This document shows, one piece after another, positions 27,410 to 36,193 of a stretch of 64,000 nt of DNA. The notes beneath the pieces are model-generated. The model did no database searches. It was given only the letters and a program-made list of their open reading frames with translations, and was not told the DNA's origin. The DNA is from Sphingomonas sp. KRR8 (lineage in GTDB: Bacteria > Pseudomonadota > Alphaproteobacteria > Sphingomonadales > Sphingomonadaceae): contig NZ_CP097462.1 of NCBI RefSeq assembly GCF_023559245.1, positions 620,001 to 684,000 of the forward strand. The letters run 5' to 3'. Within the stretch, counting starts at the first letter, position 1, and the number at the start of each line of letters is the position of its first letter. Both the position numbers and the translations under genes were made by a program.

Positions 27410-28909
27410 ATGTCCCAGCCTTATTACATCACCACCGCAATCAACTATCCCAACGGCCGCCCGCATATCGGCCACGCCTACGAAGCGATTGCCGCCGACG
27501 TGATCGCGCGGTTCCACCGTGCGCAGGGTCGAGATGTGTTCTTCCAGACCGGCACAGACGAACACGGCCTCAAGATGGCCCAGGCGGCCCGTTCCGAAGG
27601 CGTCGAACCGATCGAAATGGCCGATCGAATGGTCAGCATCTTCAAGGAGATGGATGACCTTCTTGATATTTCGTATGATCGCTTCATTCGAACCACCGAG
27701 CCGGCGCACCACGCCGCCAGCCAGGCCATCTGGCGTGCCATGGCGGAGAAGGGGGATCTTTACCTCGGCCGCTACGAAGGCTGGTACTCCGTCCGCGATG
27801 AGGCCTTTTACGAAGAGTCCGAGCTAACCGGCGGGGAAGGCGGCGAGAAGCTTTCGCCTCAGGGAACCCCGGTGGAGTGGACGGTCGAGGAAAGCTGGTT
27901 CTTCAAGCTCTCGGCCTATCAGGACCGGCTGCTGAAGCTCTATGCCGAGCAGCCCGACTTCATCCTGCCCGAGAGCCGCCGGAACGAGGTCCTGCGCTTT
28001 GTCGAAGGCGGACTTCAGGATCTGTCGGTCAGCCGAACAAGTTTCGACTGGGGCGTTCCGGTGCCCGACAGCCCGGGTCACGTCATGTACGTCTGGCTGG
28101 ACGCCCTGACCAACTACATCACCGGCGTCGGCTATCCCGATCGCGGTGAGCAATGGCAGCGCTACTGGCCAGCCGACCTTCACCTGATCGGCAAGGATGT
28201 GGTCCGCTTCCACGCGGTCTACTGGCCAGCCTTCCTGATGAGTGCCGATCTACCGCTGCCCAAGCACGTTTTTGGCCACGGGCACGTGCTCCTGCGCGGT
28301 GAGAAGATGTCGAAGAGCGCGGGAAATGTGGTCGACCCACTCAAGCTGGCGCGCCGCTTCGGCACCGATGCGCTGCGTTACTTCCTGATGCGTGAGATCA
28401 GCTTCGGGCAGGATGGCAGCTATTCCGAAGAGGCGATCGTCACCCGTTGCAATGCCGAGCTGGCGAATAGCTTCGGCAATTTAGCGCAGCGGACATTCTC
28501 GATGATTGGCAAGAACTTGGACGGCGTTCTTCCGCCGGCTGGTGAAGCGAGCGATGACGCCACTTTGCTGGAGCAGGTGCGGAGTGCCGGCGAAACCCTG
28601 ACCCGCGAGTTCGAGCGGCTGAGCTTTTCCAGCGGGCTCGACGCCTGGATGGGCGCAGTGTTCGCCTGCAACGCCTATGTCGACACGCAGGCGCCCTGGG
28701 CACTCAAGAAGTCGGACCCGGAGCGGATGGCCGCCGTCCTGGGCACGCTTGCTTTCGCGGTCGAGTTGCTGACCCAGGCCGTCGTGCCCGTCATCCCGTC
28801 GTCGGCGGCGCGGCTGCTGGCATATATCGAAGAGGGGCGGGCTTCCGGACGCATCGCAGCGCCGCAGCCGCTCTTCCCGCGGCTCGAGCTCGAGGAAGCG
28901 GCGGCGTGA
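27410..28909 (+). CDS. metG: Methionyl-tRNA synthetase
   Basis: The 499-aa class I synthetase charges tRNA-Met. The HIGH motif appears as GRPHIGHAYEA near the N-terminus and the KMSKS loop as GEKMSKSAGNVVDP. It is the short form without the C-terminal tRNA-binding (EMAP-like) domain and without the four-Cys zinc knuckle block of longer forms. The ATG at 27410 is preferred; the frame extends upstream into holB without a conserved N-terminus. Eleven bases separate it from holB. Confidence 0.95.
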   Translation: MSQPYYITTAINYPNGRPHIGHAYEAIAADVIARFHRAQGRDVFFQTGTDEHGLKMAQAARSEGVEPIEMADRMVSIFKEMDDLLDISYDRFIRTTEPAHHAASQAIWRAMAEKGDLYLGRYEGWYSVRDEAFYEESELTGGEGGEKLSPQGTPVEWTVEESWFFKLSAYQDRLLKLYAEQPDFILPESRRNEVLRFVEGGLQDLSVSRTSFDWGVPVPDSPGHVMYVWLDALTNYITGVGYPDRGEQWQRYWPADLHLIGKDVVRFHAVYWPAFLMSADLPLPKHVFGHGHVLLRGEKMSKSAGNVVDPLKLARRFGTDALRYFLMREISFGQDGSYSEEAIVTRCNAELANSFGNLAQRTFSMIGKNLDGVLPPAGEASDDATLLEQVRSAGETLTREFERLSFSSGLDAWMGAVFACNAYVDTQAPWALKKSDPERMAAVLGTLAFAVELLTQAVVPVIPSSAARLLAYIEEGRASGRIAAPQPLFPRLELEEAAA

Positions 28910-29676
28910 GCCTGATCGACAGTCACTGCCACCTCAATTACCCCGGCCTGGTTGAAGACGAAAAGGCAGTCCTGGACCGTGCCCGAGCGCGAGGGGTCAG
29001 GGGTTTCCTCAACATATCGACCCGCCAGCGTGAGTGGGGTGACGTCATTGCTGCCGCGGAGCGGCACGACGATGTCTGGGCGTCGATCGGGGTCCATCCG
29101 CACGAGGCCGACCAGCATCCAGACCTTGGCGCCGAGGCGCTGGTCGCAGCTGCCGACCACCCGCGCGTCATCGCGATCGGCGAATGTGGGCTCGACTATT
29201 TCTACGACAAGTCTGACCGCGGGGCTCAGAAAGAGCGCTTCGCCGCGCATCTTGAGGCCGCGCGGCGCACCGGCCTGCCGGTCGTGGTGCATACCCGCGA
29301 TGCTGAAGAAGATACCGTCGACCTGCTGAAGAGCGCGCCTGACGTCACTGGAGTACTCCATTGCTTCACCGGCTCCCGCTGGCTGGCGGAAGAGGGGCTC
29401 GCATTGGGCTGGTCGATCAGCCTGTCAGGGATCGTCACCTTCAAGAACGCGCGCGACCTTCAGGAGACCGCTAAAGTCGTTCCAGACGACAAGCTGCTGG
29501 TCGAAACGGACTCGCCATTTCTCGCCCCAGTGCCGCACCGTGGAAAGACCTGCGAACCGGCGTATGTCGCTGACACGGCTGCTTTCGTGGCGTCCTTGCG
29601 TGACGTCACTCCGGACACGCTTGCCGAGCAAACCAGCGCCAACTTCTTCCGTCTGTTCGCCAAGGCGGCGCAATGA
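28906..29676 (+). CDS. TatD-family metal-dependent deoxyribonuclease
   Basis: The 256-aa TIM-barrel metal hydrolase has family blocks in order: DSHCHLNYPG, GVHPHEAD, IGECGLDYFYD, VVHTRDAEED, LHCFTGSRWLAEEGL and ETDSPFLAPVPHRGK. These supply the two-metal site. TatD/YcfH proteins degrade DNA from the 3' end and take part in repair or quality control. The GTG start overlaps the metG stop by four bases; metG-tatD-MBL is a common bacterial order. Confidence 0.93.
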   Translation: MSLIDSHCHLNYPGLVEDEKAVLDRARARGVRGFLNISTRQREWGDVIAAAERHDDVWASIGVHPHEADQHPDLGAEALVAAADHPRVIAIGECGLDYFYDKSDRGAQKERFAAHLEAARRTGLPVVVHTRDAEEDTVDLLKSAPDVTGVLHCFTGSRWLAEEGLALGWSISLSGIVTFKNARDLQETAKVVPDDKLLVETDSPFLAPVPHRGKTCEPAYVADTAAFVASLRDVTPDTLAEQTSANFFRLFAKAAQ

Positions 29677-30437
29677 AGCTTCGGATTCTCGGCTGCGGGA
29701 CGTCGTCGGGCGTGCCGCGGCTGGGAAATGACTGGGGTAGCTGCGATCCCGCAGACCCGCGCAATCGCCGCAGCCGCGCGGCCGCGCTGGTCGAGGCCGG
29801 CGGCGAACGCATCCTGATCGACTGTGGGCCGGACCTACGGGAACAGCTCAACGCCGCAGGGGTGGGGGAGGTCGATCGTGTAATCGTGACGCACGATCAC
29901 GCCGATCATCTTCACGGCATCGACGACCTTCGGCAGGTCGCACACAATCGCGCGGACCAAGTGCGGGTGTTCGGACGGCCGGACCTGATTAAGCGCATCG
30001 AAGAGCGCTTTCGTTACCTCTTCCACGGCAACGCGCTCTATCCAGCAGTTGCCCGCCTGGAAGCGATCACTGGCGAGTGGGTCGTGGGCGGGATTCGGGT
30101 TCGCTTTTGCGATCAACCGCATGGCCGGATCACATCGCTTGGGATCCGCTTCGACGAGGCCGAACGCAGCATTGCTTACGCCATCGATTTCCACACCATG
30201 ACGGACGAGATGACGTCACTTTACCAGGGGGTAGGCATCTGGGTGGCCGATTGCCTGCGCCGCAGGCCGCACCCGACCCACGCACACCTGGACGCGGTAC
30301 TCGGATGGGCGCGCGAGCTGGGGGTCGGCCAACTCGTTCTCAGCCACATGGACAACAGCATGGATGTCCAGCAGCTTTCCCGCGAGCTGCCGGATTGGGC
30401 GACGCCGGCCTATGACGGAATGGAGGTTGGCTGGTGA
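29673..30437 (+). CDS. MBL-fold metallo-hydrolase, PhnP-like
   Basis: The 254-aa metallo-beta-lactamase fold protein has GCGTSSGVPRLG at the start and an Arg-rich Asn/Arg pair. The zinc motif is HDHADHLHGIDDLR, and SHMDNSMD lies near the end with a His ligand. It resembles PhnP/cyclic phosphodiesterase-like hydrolases encoded next to tatD in many proteobacteria. The substrate is not known here. The ATG overlaps the tatD stop (ATGA). Confidence 0.88.
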   Translation: MKLRILGCGTSSGVPRLGNDWGSCDPADPRNRRSRAAALVEAGGERILIDCGPDLREQLNAAGVGEVDRVIVTHDHADHLHGIDDLRQVAHNRADQVRVFGRPDLIKRIEERFRYLFHGNALYPAVARLEAITGEWVVGGIRVRFCDQPHGRITSLGIRFDEAERSIAYAIDFHTMTDEMTSLYQGVGIWVADCLRRRPHPTHAHLDAVLGWARELGVGQLVLSHMDNSMDVQQLSRELPDWATPAYDGMEVGW

Positions 30438-31024
30438 ACGACGACACGGTGCCGAGGGCAATCTACCTCATGCTGTTCCTGGTGCTGGTGGGCAGCTCGC
30501 TCGCTGCCCGGCGACTCCCGCTCAAGGACACCGCGAAGATGGCGCTCGCATGGGTCGGCATTTTCGGCGCCTTGATCGTAATCGTGGCGTTCAAGGACGA
30601 GTGGAAGGAAGTCGGTTCGCGTGTGACCGCCGCTGTCATTGGCGGGGCGAGCGAAGGCCGCGTCGCAGGAGGCGAGCTTCGCATTCCTGTGCGCGACGAT
30701 GGTCATTTCTGGGTCCGTGGATCGCTGAACGGAACACCGGTGGACTTCCTCATCGACAGCGGCGCGACCACGACGACGGTTGAACAGTCGATCGCGGACG
30801 AAGCCAGGCTCGAGACAGGTATGCGGGTCGAACCGGTCGAAACGGCGAATGGCACCGTCACCATGAAACATAGCGAGGGATCGCTGCAGGTCGGGCCCAT
30901 CCACCGGGAGGGCTTTCCCGTACTGATCGCGCCGCAGGAGGGCCTGAATGTCCTCGGGATGAACTTCCTTTCCTCGCTGCACGGCTGGCGGTCGGAGGGG
31001 CGGACGCTTGTCTTGATCCCGTGA
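30434..31024 (+). CDS. Membrane-anchored retropepsin-like aspartic protease (clan AA)
   Basis: The 196-aa protein has two N-terminal hydrophobic segments (about 10-25 and 35-53). A single pepsin-type half domain follows, with the catalytic FLIDSGATTTTV (Asp-Ser-Gly, so Asp-Ser/Thr-Gly type) and a C-terminal flap/dimer block LNVLGMNFLSS. Such alphaproteobacterial proteases (TIGR02281-like) work as homodimers; APRc of Rickettsia is the best known. It is the last gene of the coupled chain, starting at GTG with a four-base overlap. A similar protein is encoded next door. Confidence 0.88.
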   Translation: MNDDTVPRAIYLMLFLVLVGSSLAARRLPLKDTAKMALAWVGIFGALIVIVAFKDEWKEVGSRVTAAVIGGASEGRVAGGELRIPVRDDGHFWVRGSLNGTPVDFLIDSGATTTTVEQSIADEARLETGMRVEPVETANGTVTMKHSEGSLQVGPIHREGFPVLIAPQEGLNVLGMNFLSSLHGWRSEGRTLVLIP

Positions 31025-31049
31025 GGCTGCGCCCCACTTCAGACATTGT

Positions 31050-31634
31050 ATGAACGACCTGCACCTCGGAAGCCTGTACATCCTGATGGCGGTCATGCTG
31101 CTTGCCGGCAGTCTGATCAGTCGTCGCGGCGGTTTCGGCAGCGCGCTGACCCTGATGGTAGCGTGGATCACGATCTTCGCCGCCGGCTTCGTCGTTTTCA
31201 GCTTTCGGGATGACCTGGGCTATGTCGCGCAGCGCCTGAAGTCCGAGGCAACCGGAACGCCAGTGCAGGTCGGAAAGACGTTGCGGATTCCTATGGCGCT
31301 CGACGGGCATTTCTGGGTTGAAGCCGAGGTCAACGGCGTGCCGGTCAAGTTCCTGATCGATAGCGGCGCAACCATGACCACGGTTGGAGCCGCCACGGCC
31401 GCTGAAACCGGCTTGGAGCCGCTGGGTGGACGCGGACAATTGGTGCGCACCGGCAATGGCGTGATCAATGTGGCGCGGGCGCGAGCGGACACGATCAACC
31501 TTCAGGGCGTCGAGCGGCGCGACATGACGCTGTTCGTGGCCGAGAACGACGACATCAACGTGCTTGGGATGAACTGGCTGTCCTCGCTGCAGCGCTGGGG
31601 TGTCGAAGGGCGATGGCTGATCCTGGAGGCATGA
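31050..31634 (+). CDS. Second membrane-anchored retropepsin-like aspartic protease
   Basis: The 194-aa paralogue of the preceding gene has the same layout: two N-terminal hydrophobic segments, FLIDSGATMTTV as catalytic block and INVLGMNWLSS at the end. The shared GHFWV block (DGHFWVEAEV here, DGHFWVRGSL there) shows a tandem duplication. Twenty-five bases separate the two genes. It could form a heterodimer with its neighbour; this is inference from single-domain pepsins being dimeric. Confidence 0.88.
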   Translation: MNDLHLGSLYILMAVMLLAGSLISRRGGFGSALTLMVAWITIFAAGFVVFSFRDDLGYVAQRLKSEATGTPVQVGKTLRIPMALDGHFWVEAEVNGVPVKFLIDSGATMTTVGAATAAETGLEPLGGRGQLVRTGNGVINVARARADTINLQGVERRDMTLFVAENDDINVLGMNWLSSLQRWGVEGRWLILEA

Positions 31635-31703
31635 ACTGCCTCTCTAACGAGCCAACATTTACATAATGCATATTATCATACTTACGGAGAATGCGCTTCA
31701 GGC

Positions 31704-31723
31704 GGACGGATCGTCTTCCGTCC
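31704..31723 (+). terminator. Probable terminator after the retropepsin pair
   Basis: GGACGGA and TCCGTCC form a 7-bp stem with a 6-nt loop, followed by TTCCGTTTG, about 70 nt after the stop of the second protease. The rest of the 31635-31846 gap shows no gene; an AT-rich stretch (31660-31685) may hold a promoter for the next gene. Confidence 0.45.
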
Positions 31724-31846
31724 TTCCGTTTGTCGCTGCGTTACACCGTTGGTCGTTGTCTCGCTTGACCACTCGGACACCGGCAACCAGAGCGCGCTCA
31801 AGACCGTTCGGTCCCAAGCACCCACATTCGTTCACGGATATTCGTC

Positions 31847-32251
31847 ATGCTTTCCATTCTAATGGCTGCGGCAATCGCAGCCGCGCCGCCGCCATCCGAC
31901 AATGTCCTTGGACTCTGGAAAACCGAGACGCGCAACGGCGTGGTTGAAATCAGCCGTTGCGGCGCATCGGTGTGCGGACGGTTGGTCACGTCCGATGGCC
32001 TCAAAGCCAATCCCAACCTCAAGGACGTCAATAATTCGGATGCGTCCTTGCGCGGCCGACCTCTCAAAGGGCTGCTGATCCTCGGCGGTTTCAAGTCCGA
32101 AGGGCTCGTCTGGAATGGCGGCAAGATCTATAATGCCGATGATGGCAAGACCTACACCGCTCGTCTGACGCCCGCCGGCAACCAGTTGAAGGTGCGCGGC
32201 TGTATCTTCGTTCCGCTCTGCAAGACGCAGACCTGGACGCGTATTCGCTAG
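31847..32251 (+). CDS. DUF2147 domain protein, secreted
   Basis: The 134-aa protein has a short signal peptide (MLSILMAAAIAAAPPP). The DUF2147 body carries VLGLWKTETRNGVVEI, CGASVCGRLV, a middle LGGFKSEGLVWNGGKIYNADDG block and the end CIFVPLCKTQTWTR. Four Cys probably form disulfides. Members are small periplasmic beta-rich proteins of unknown function, often near lipid or envelope genes. It is followed 21 bp later by a FadL-like porin gene. Confidence 0.85.
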   Translation: MLSILMAAAIAAAPPPSDNVLGLWKTETRNGVVEISRCGASVCGRLVTSDGLKANPNLKDVNNSDASLRGRPLKGLLILGGFKSEGLVWNGGKIYNADDGKTYTARLTPAGNQLKVRGCIFVPLCKTQTWTRIR

Positions 32252-32272
32252 TCAAAACGAAAGACTGTTCTC

Positions 32273-33574
32273 ATGTTCACGCGTAAATTTGCGGCCCTTG
32301 CCGCCACGACGACCCTTGCTCTTGGCTTCGGCGCCACGCCCGCGTTCGGCCAGGCCTTCTACCTCCAGGAGCAATCCGTGCGTGGTGCCGGGCGGGCTTT
32401 CTCGGGCGAAGCGGCCGATACCGGCTCCCAGAGCCTGTGGTGGAACCCTGCCGCCATCGGCGGCCAGACCCAAGCGAGTGGCGCGCTTGGCGTTTCGGTG
32501 ATCCTGCCGCACGGCCGCCTGGTTGATACTGGCACGCGCATTGTTCGCCCGGGCCAGCTGCCGGCAGCCGTCGGCGGCAATCCCGTCGCGCGCAATCCGA
32601 TCAACAATGGCGCACTTCCCTCAGGGTCGGTCGCTTTTCCGATCACCGACCGAATTGCCGTCGGCCTGGCGATCAGCTCGCCCTACAGCTTCACCACCGA
32701 TTACGATGCGCACAGCTGGGCACGCTACAGTGCTGACCGGACCAGCTTGCGCACCATCGACGTTCAGCCCTCGGTCGGTGTTGCGGTAACGGACAATCTT
32801 CGGATCGGCGGCGCTTTGAACATCGAGCACGCCAAGGCCACGTTGAGCAATGCCCTTCCGAACTTGTCGCCGCTGCTGCCGGACGGCAGCCAGCAACTGA
32901 ATGGCAGCGGCTGGGATCTGGGCTGGAGTGCCGGCCTGCAGCTTCACAATGACGTCGCCACGCTCGGCCTCGCCTACAAATCATCGATCCGGCACAAACT
33001 CAACGGCGACCTTGCCGTGTCCGGCTTGCTTGGCCCCCTGGCCGGATCGAACACCACGCTGAACGGTGTTGATGCAACCTTCCGCACACCCAGCCAGATC
33101 ATCGTGGCTGGGCGCTATCGCGCAACCAGCGAGTTGACACTGAATGCGCAGTTCGTTCGCTTTGGCTGGAAGAAGTTCGATGCCATCCGGCTCGGTGCGC
33201 CGGTCAATCAGGCATTGCCGCAGAATTATCGCAACAGCTGGAGCCTGGCGGGCGGAGTGGACTACGCCGTCTCGCCTGCGCTCACCCTGCGTGCCGGCGT
33301 CCAGCGAGCGCTGACCCCTACCCGCGATGGACAGCGGGATGCGCGGGTACCGGATAGCAACCGCTGGAACGTCGGCGTCGGCGGCAGCTACGCACTTTCA
33401 AAGGCCTTCACGATCGATGCGGCGGCCAATTATGTCGACTTCAAGAAGGCGTCGGTCGACCGCACGACCGCGGCCTTTGTCGGAACGCCGGCGCAGACTG
33501 TCATCCTGACCTCGGGCGAACTGCAGAAAGCGGGCGCCGTGGTGCTGTCGCTCGGCGGCGCGGTCCACTTCTGA
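32273..33574 (+). CDS. OmpP1/FadL-family outer membrane transporter
   Basis: The 433-aa protein has a signal peptide (about 1-25, ending PAFGQ). Its N-terminus, AFYLQEQSVRGAGRAFSGEAA, is the FadL hatch region with the GxGxAxxG-like pattern. A beta-barrel follows with alternating hydrophobic residues, ending in VHF, a terminal Phe as in most outer-membrane barrels. The family takes up long-chain fatty acids or other hydrophobic compounds. A strong terminator follows 5 nt after the stop. Confidence 0.92.
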   Translation: MFTRKFAALAATTTLALGFGATPAFGQAFYLQEQSVRGAGRAFSGEAADTGSQSLWWNPAAIGGQTQASGALGVSVILPHGRLVDTGTRIVRPGQLPAAVGGNPVARNPINNGALPSGSVAFPITDRIAVGLAISSPYSFTTDYDAHSWARYSADRTSLRTIDVQPSVGVAVTDNLRIGGALNIEHAKATLSNALPNLSPLLPDGSQQLNGSGWDLGWSAGLQLHNDVATLGLAYKSSIRHKLNGDLAVSGLLGPLAGSNTTLNGVDATFRTPSQIIVAGRYRATSELTLNAQFVRFGWKKFDAIRLGAPVNQALPQNYRNSWSLAGGVDYAVSPALTLRAGVQRALTPTRDGQRDARVPDSNRWNVGVGGSYALSKAFTIDAAANYVDFKKASVDRTTAAFVGTPAQTVILTSGELQKAGAVVLSLGGAVHF

Positions 33575-33579
33575 CCAAC

Positions 33580-33607
33580 GGCTCCGGGTGCACTTGCGCC
33601 CGGAGCC
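33580..33607 (+). terminator. Strong hairpin terminator of the FadL-like gene
   Basis: A 12-bp stem, GGCTCCGGGTGC with GCGCCCGGAGCC (one G-U pair), has a 4-nt loop. It starts 5 nt after the stop codon and is followed by a pyrimidine-rich stretch (TCCCTCCCCTT). Confidence 0.75.
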
Positions 33608-33629
33608 TCCCTCCCCTTAGGCGCTGGCG

Positions 33630-34424
33630 ATGACCAGCGCCTCCGAACCGATCCAGCCCAACTCTTCGGCCGCCTTGGCACGCCTCGTTGCGATCATGGC
33701 ACGGCTGCGCGATCCGGTGCACGGTTGCGAGTGGGACAGCGTCCAGACCTTCGCCAGCCTCGCGCCTTACACGATCGAGGAGGCCTATGAGGTGGCCGAT
33801 GCCATCCAGCGCGGGGACCTCGCCGATCTCAAGGGTGAACTGGGTGACCTCGCCCTGCAGGTCGTGTTCCACGCGCAGATGGCCGTCGAGGCGGGCCACT
33901 TCAGCCTCGAAGATGTCCTGAACGGCATTTCCGACAAGCTTGAGCGGCGCCATCCGCATATCTTCGGCGATGCGGCAGAGGGCGGCCACCACCTTTGGGA
34001 GCAGATCAAGGCCGAGGAGCGGGCTGCTTCCGCGGATCAGAGCGCGCTTGCCGGCGTGGCCCTCGCCCTCCCCGCTCTCGAGCGTGCGGCCAAGCTGCAG
34101 AAGCGTGCCGCGCGAACGGGTTTCGATTGGCCTGACCCAAGCGGGCCAAGAGCGAAGGTGCTGGAGGAACTCGAGGAGCTTGATCAGGCGCCGTCGGAAG
34201 AGCGTGAAGAGGAGCTCGGCGACCTCCTGTTCGCGGTCGTCAATCTTGCACGATTGATGAAGATCGAACCGGAAGAGGCTCTACGGAAAGCCAATTCCAA
34301 ATTCGAGCGCCGCTTCCGTGCGATCGAGGCTGCGCCCGACTTTTCAGCGTTTAGCCTTGATGAGAAGGAAGCGCTCTGGCGGAGCGTCAAAGCGACTGAA
34401 AGCGGGTCCAGTTCTCCGGACTAA
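33630..34424 (+). CDS. mazG: Nucleoside triphosphate pyrophosphohydrolase MazG
   Basis: The 264-aa all-alpha NTP-pyrophosphatase has two MazG units. The first has CEWDSVQTFASLAPYTIEEAYEVADAI with Glu residues of the magnesium site; the second has EEREEELGDLLFAVVNLARLM. It hydrolyses noncanonical or excess NTPs to NMP plus pyrophosphate. Its ribosome-binding site is weak. The 3' end overlaps the hflX gene on the opposite strand by 38 bp. Confidence 0.93.
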   Translation: MTSASEPIQPNSSAALARLVAIMARLRDPVHGCEWDSVQTFASLAPYTIEEAYEVADAIQRGDLADLKGELGDLALQVVFHAQMAVEAGHFSLEDVLNGISDKLERRHPHIFGDAAEGGHHLWEQIKAEERAASADQSALAGVALALPALERAAKLQKRAARTGFDWPDPSGPRAKVLEELEELDQAPSEEREEELGDLLFAVVNLARLMKIEPEEALRKANSKFERRFRAIEAAPDFSAFSLDEKEALWRSVKATESGSSSPD

Positions 34425-35691
34425 GCCGCACCGCGAGCCGCATCGTATCACCATCGACCCGCTGATCGAGCACTTCGCCGTGGCTGTGCAGCCAGGCGAG
34501 CCGGCTTCCTTCCCCGGCTGCCAGCTGGAGCTGGTGAACGACATTCCCCTTTGTAAGGCGCCGGGCGACTTCCTCGCGGAGTCTTTCTACACCGTCACCG
34601 GTCACGGCCGAAATGGGTACCACGTCCTCACGGCGGGTCGCCTCGGCGAGCAATGCTTCCCGCTCGCTCCCATCAAGCAGGTCGATCTTGTTCCAGACTT
34701 CGATCCGTGGCGGCCCCTGTCCTTCTTCCAGTCCCAGTGACGCCAGCACGCCTTCAACGTCGGCCTTTTGCGCGTCGCTGTCCGGATGCGCGATGTCACG
34801 CACGTGGAGGATGACGTCAGCCGAGTTCACCTCCTCGAGAGTGGCACGGAAAGCGGCGATGAGTTCGGTCGGCAGGTTGGAGACGAATCCCACCGTATCC
34901 GACAGGATCGCCTTGTCGAAACCGGGCAGCTTCACCTCACGCATGGTCGGGTCGAGCGTCGCGAACAGCAGGTCCTCGGCAAACACCTCGGCCCGAGTCA
35001 TGCGGTTGAAGAGCGTCGATTTGCCAGCGTTGGTATAGCCAACGAGCGCAATCACCGGCCACGGCGCACGCTGACGCCGGTCGCGGTGCAGGCCTCGGGT
35101 GCGGCGGACCTGCTCCAGCTCCCGGCGGATCTTGGCCATCCGGTCGCGGATCAGGCGGCGGTCGGCCTCGATCTGGGTTTCGCCCGGTCCACCGAGGAAG
35201 CCGAAGCCGCCACGCTGCCGCTCGAGGTGGGTCCAGCTGCGCACCAGCCGTCCCGCCTGGTAATCGAGATGAGCAAGCTCAACCTGCAGACGGCCCTCCG
35301 CTGTCGCCGCCCTTTCCCCGAAGATCTCCAGGATGAGGCCAGTACGATCGATGACCTTGGCCTTGGTATGGTCCTCGAGCTGCTTCTGCTGAACCGGCGA
35401 CAGCGCGGCATCGACGACAAGCAGCCCCGCCTCATGCTCGTTGATGAGTTTGCCAATCTCCTCGACCTGGCCTTTTCCGAACAGAGTGGCAGGGCGCGGC
35501 TGGCGAATGCGGAAGGCCTTGCGGCCGACAACGTCGATGCCGATCGCGGCCGCGAGACCCTCTGCCTCATCCAGCTTGGCCTCGACGGAACGGGCGGTGC
35601 TGGATGCACCCTCGTGGCGGTCGGGCAAAACGACAAGGGCACGCTCTCCGCGGCTGATCCCCTCCTCGCGAGAAAGGCTGAATTCACTCAC
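34387..35691 (-). CDS. hflX: GTPase HflX
   Basis: The 434-aa protein is a ribosome-associated GTPase that splits stalled or idle ribosomes. It shows the HflX N-terminal domain with [12 protein letters not shown], a coiled linker, the [25 protein letters not shown] block, G1 [11 protein letters not shown]3-type [10 protein letters not shown] and NKID. Its ATG overlaps the hfq stop by four bases, the usual hfq-hflX coupling. Convergent with mazG. Confidence 0.95.
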   Translation of the reverse strand: MSEFSLSREEGISRGERALVVLPDRHEGASSTARSVEAKLDEAEGLAAAIGIDVVGRKAFRIRQPRPATLFGKGQVEEIGKLINEHEAGLLVVDAALSPVQQKQLEDHTKAKVIDRTGLILEIFGERAATAEGRLQVELAHLDYQAGRLVRSWTHLERQRGGFGFLGGPGETQIEADRRLIRDRMAKIRRELEQVRRTRGLHRDRRQRAPWPVIALVGYTNAGKSTLFNRMTRAEVFAEDLLFATLDPTMREVKLPGFDKAILSDTVGFVSNLPTELIAAFRATLEEVNSADVILHVRDIAHPDSDAQKADVEGVLASLGLEEGQGPPRIEVWNKIDLLDGSEREALLAEATRREDVVPISAVTGDGVERLREEVARRLTKGNVVHQLQLAAGEGSRLAWLHSHGEVLDQRVDGDTMRLAVRLSPENWTRFQSL

Positions 35692-36179
35692 TTGGCGGCT
35701 CCATCCTCTTCGGAATCGTCAAGCGACAACGCGCTATGCGGCTGAATGGTCGAGACGGCATGCTTGTAGACGAGCTGGACTTGGCCGGATCGGCCAAGCA
35801 GCATGGAGAACCGGTTGAAAGCAAGCACTTCGCCCTGAAGCATGACGCCATTGATCAGGAACACGGTCATCGTCTCGCCCGCCCGGATGGCCGCGGAAAG
35901 GAAGCGATCCTGAAGGGTCATCTTGCCGGCGTTGCGGCTGCCCTGAAAGAGGTTCAGATCGATATCGTCAGGCGTTTCGGCCGGGAGGATGGTCGACATC
36001 GCATGCTTGTAGATGAGCTGGCTGACTCCGTCCCGCCGGAGCAGCAGCGAAAAGGCGTCGAACCACGTTATGACGCCCTGCAGCTTTACGCCCTTGACCA
36101 GGAAGATGATCACCGGAGTCTTGGAGCGGCGGAGGCTGTTAAGGAAATGATCCTGTAGACTGAGCGGCTTATCGGCCAA
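35688..36179 (-). CDS. hfq: RNA chaperone Hfq with two tandem Sm domains
   Basis: The protein has 163 aa, about twice the length of a single Hfq core. Domain 1 (residues about 6-66) has [26 protein letters not shown] and IYKHAMSTI. Domain 2 (about 87-147) has [26 protein letters not shown] and VYKHAVSTI. Both keep the proximal-site Gln-Asp and Tyr-Lys-His residues. The rim Arg pair is present in domain 1 (R17, R18) but reduced in domain 2 (I98, R99, A100), and the distal-face Lys is K32 in domain 1 but M113 in domain 2. A ring of three chains would give six Sm folds. Tandem Hfq has been reported in sphingomonads. Confidence 0.95.
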   Translation of the reverse strand: MADKPLSLQDHFLNSLRRSKTPVIIFLVKGVKLQGVITWFDAFSLLLRRDGVSQLIYKHAMSTILPAETPDDIDLNLFQGSRNAGKMTLQDRFLSAAIRAGETMTVFLINGVMLQGEVLAFNRFSMLLGRSGQVQLVYKHAVSTIQPHSALSLDDSEEDGAAK

Positions 36180-36193
36180 ACTTGTGATCTTTC

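Noticed and set aside
31660..31685. AT-rich near-palindrome before the DUF2147 gene
   Set aside because: The symmetry is imperfect and short; it is probably ordinary promoter DNA.
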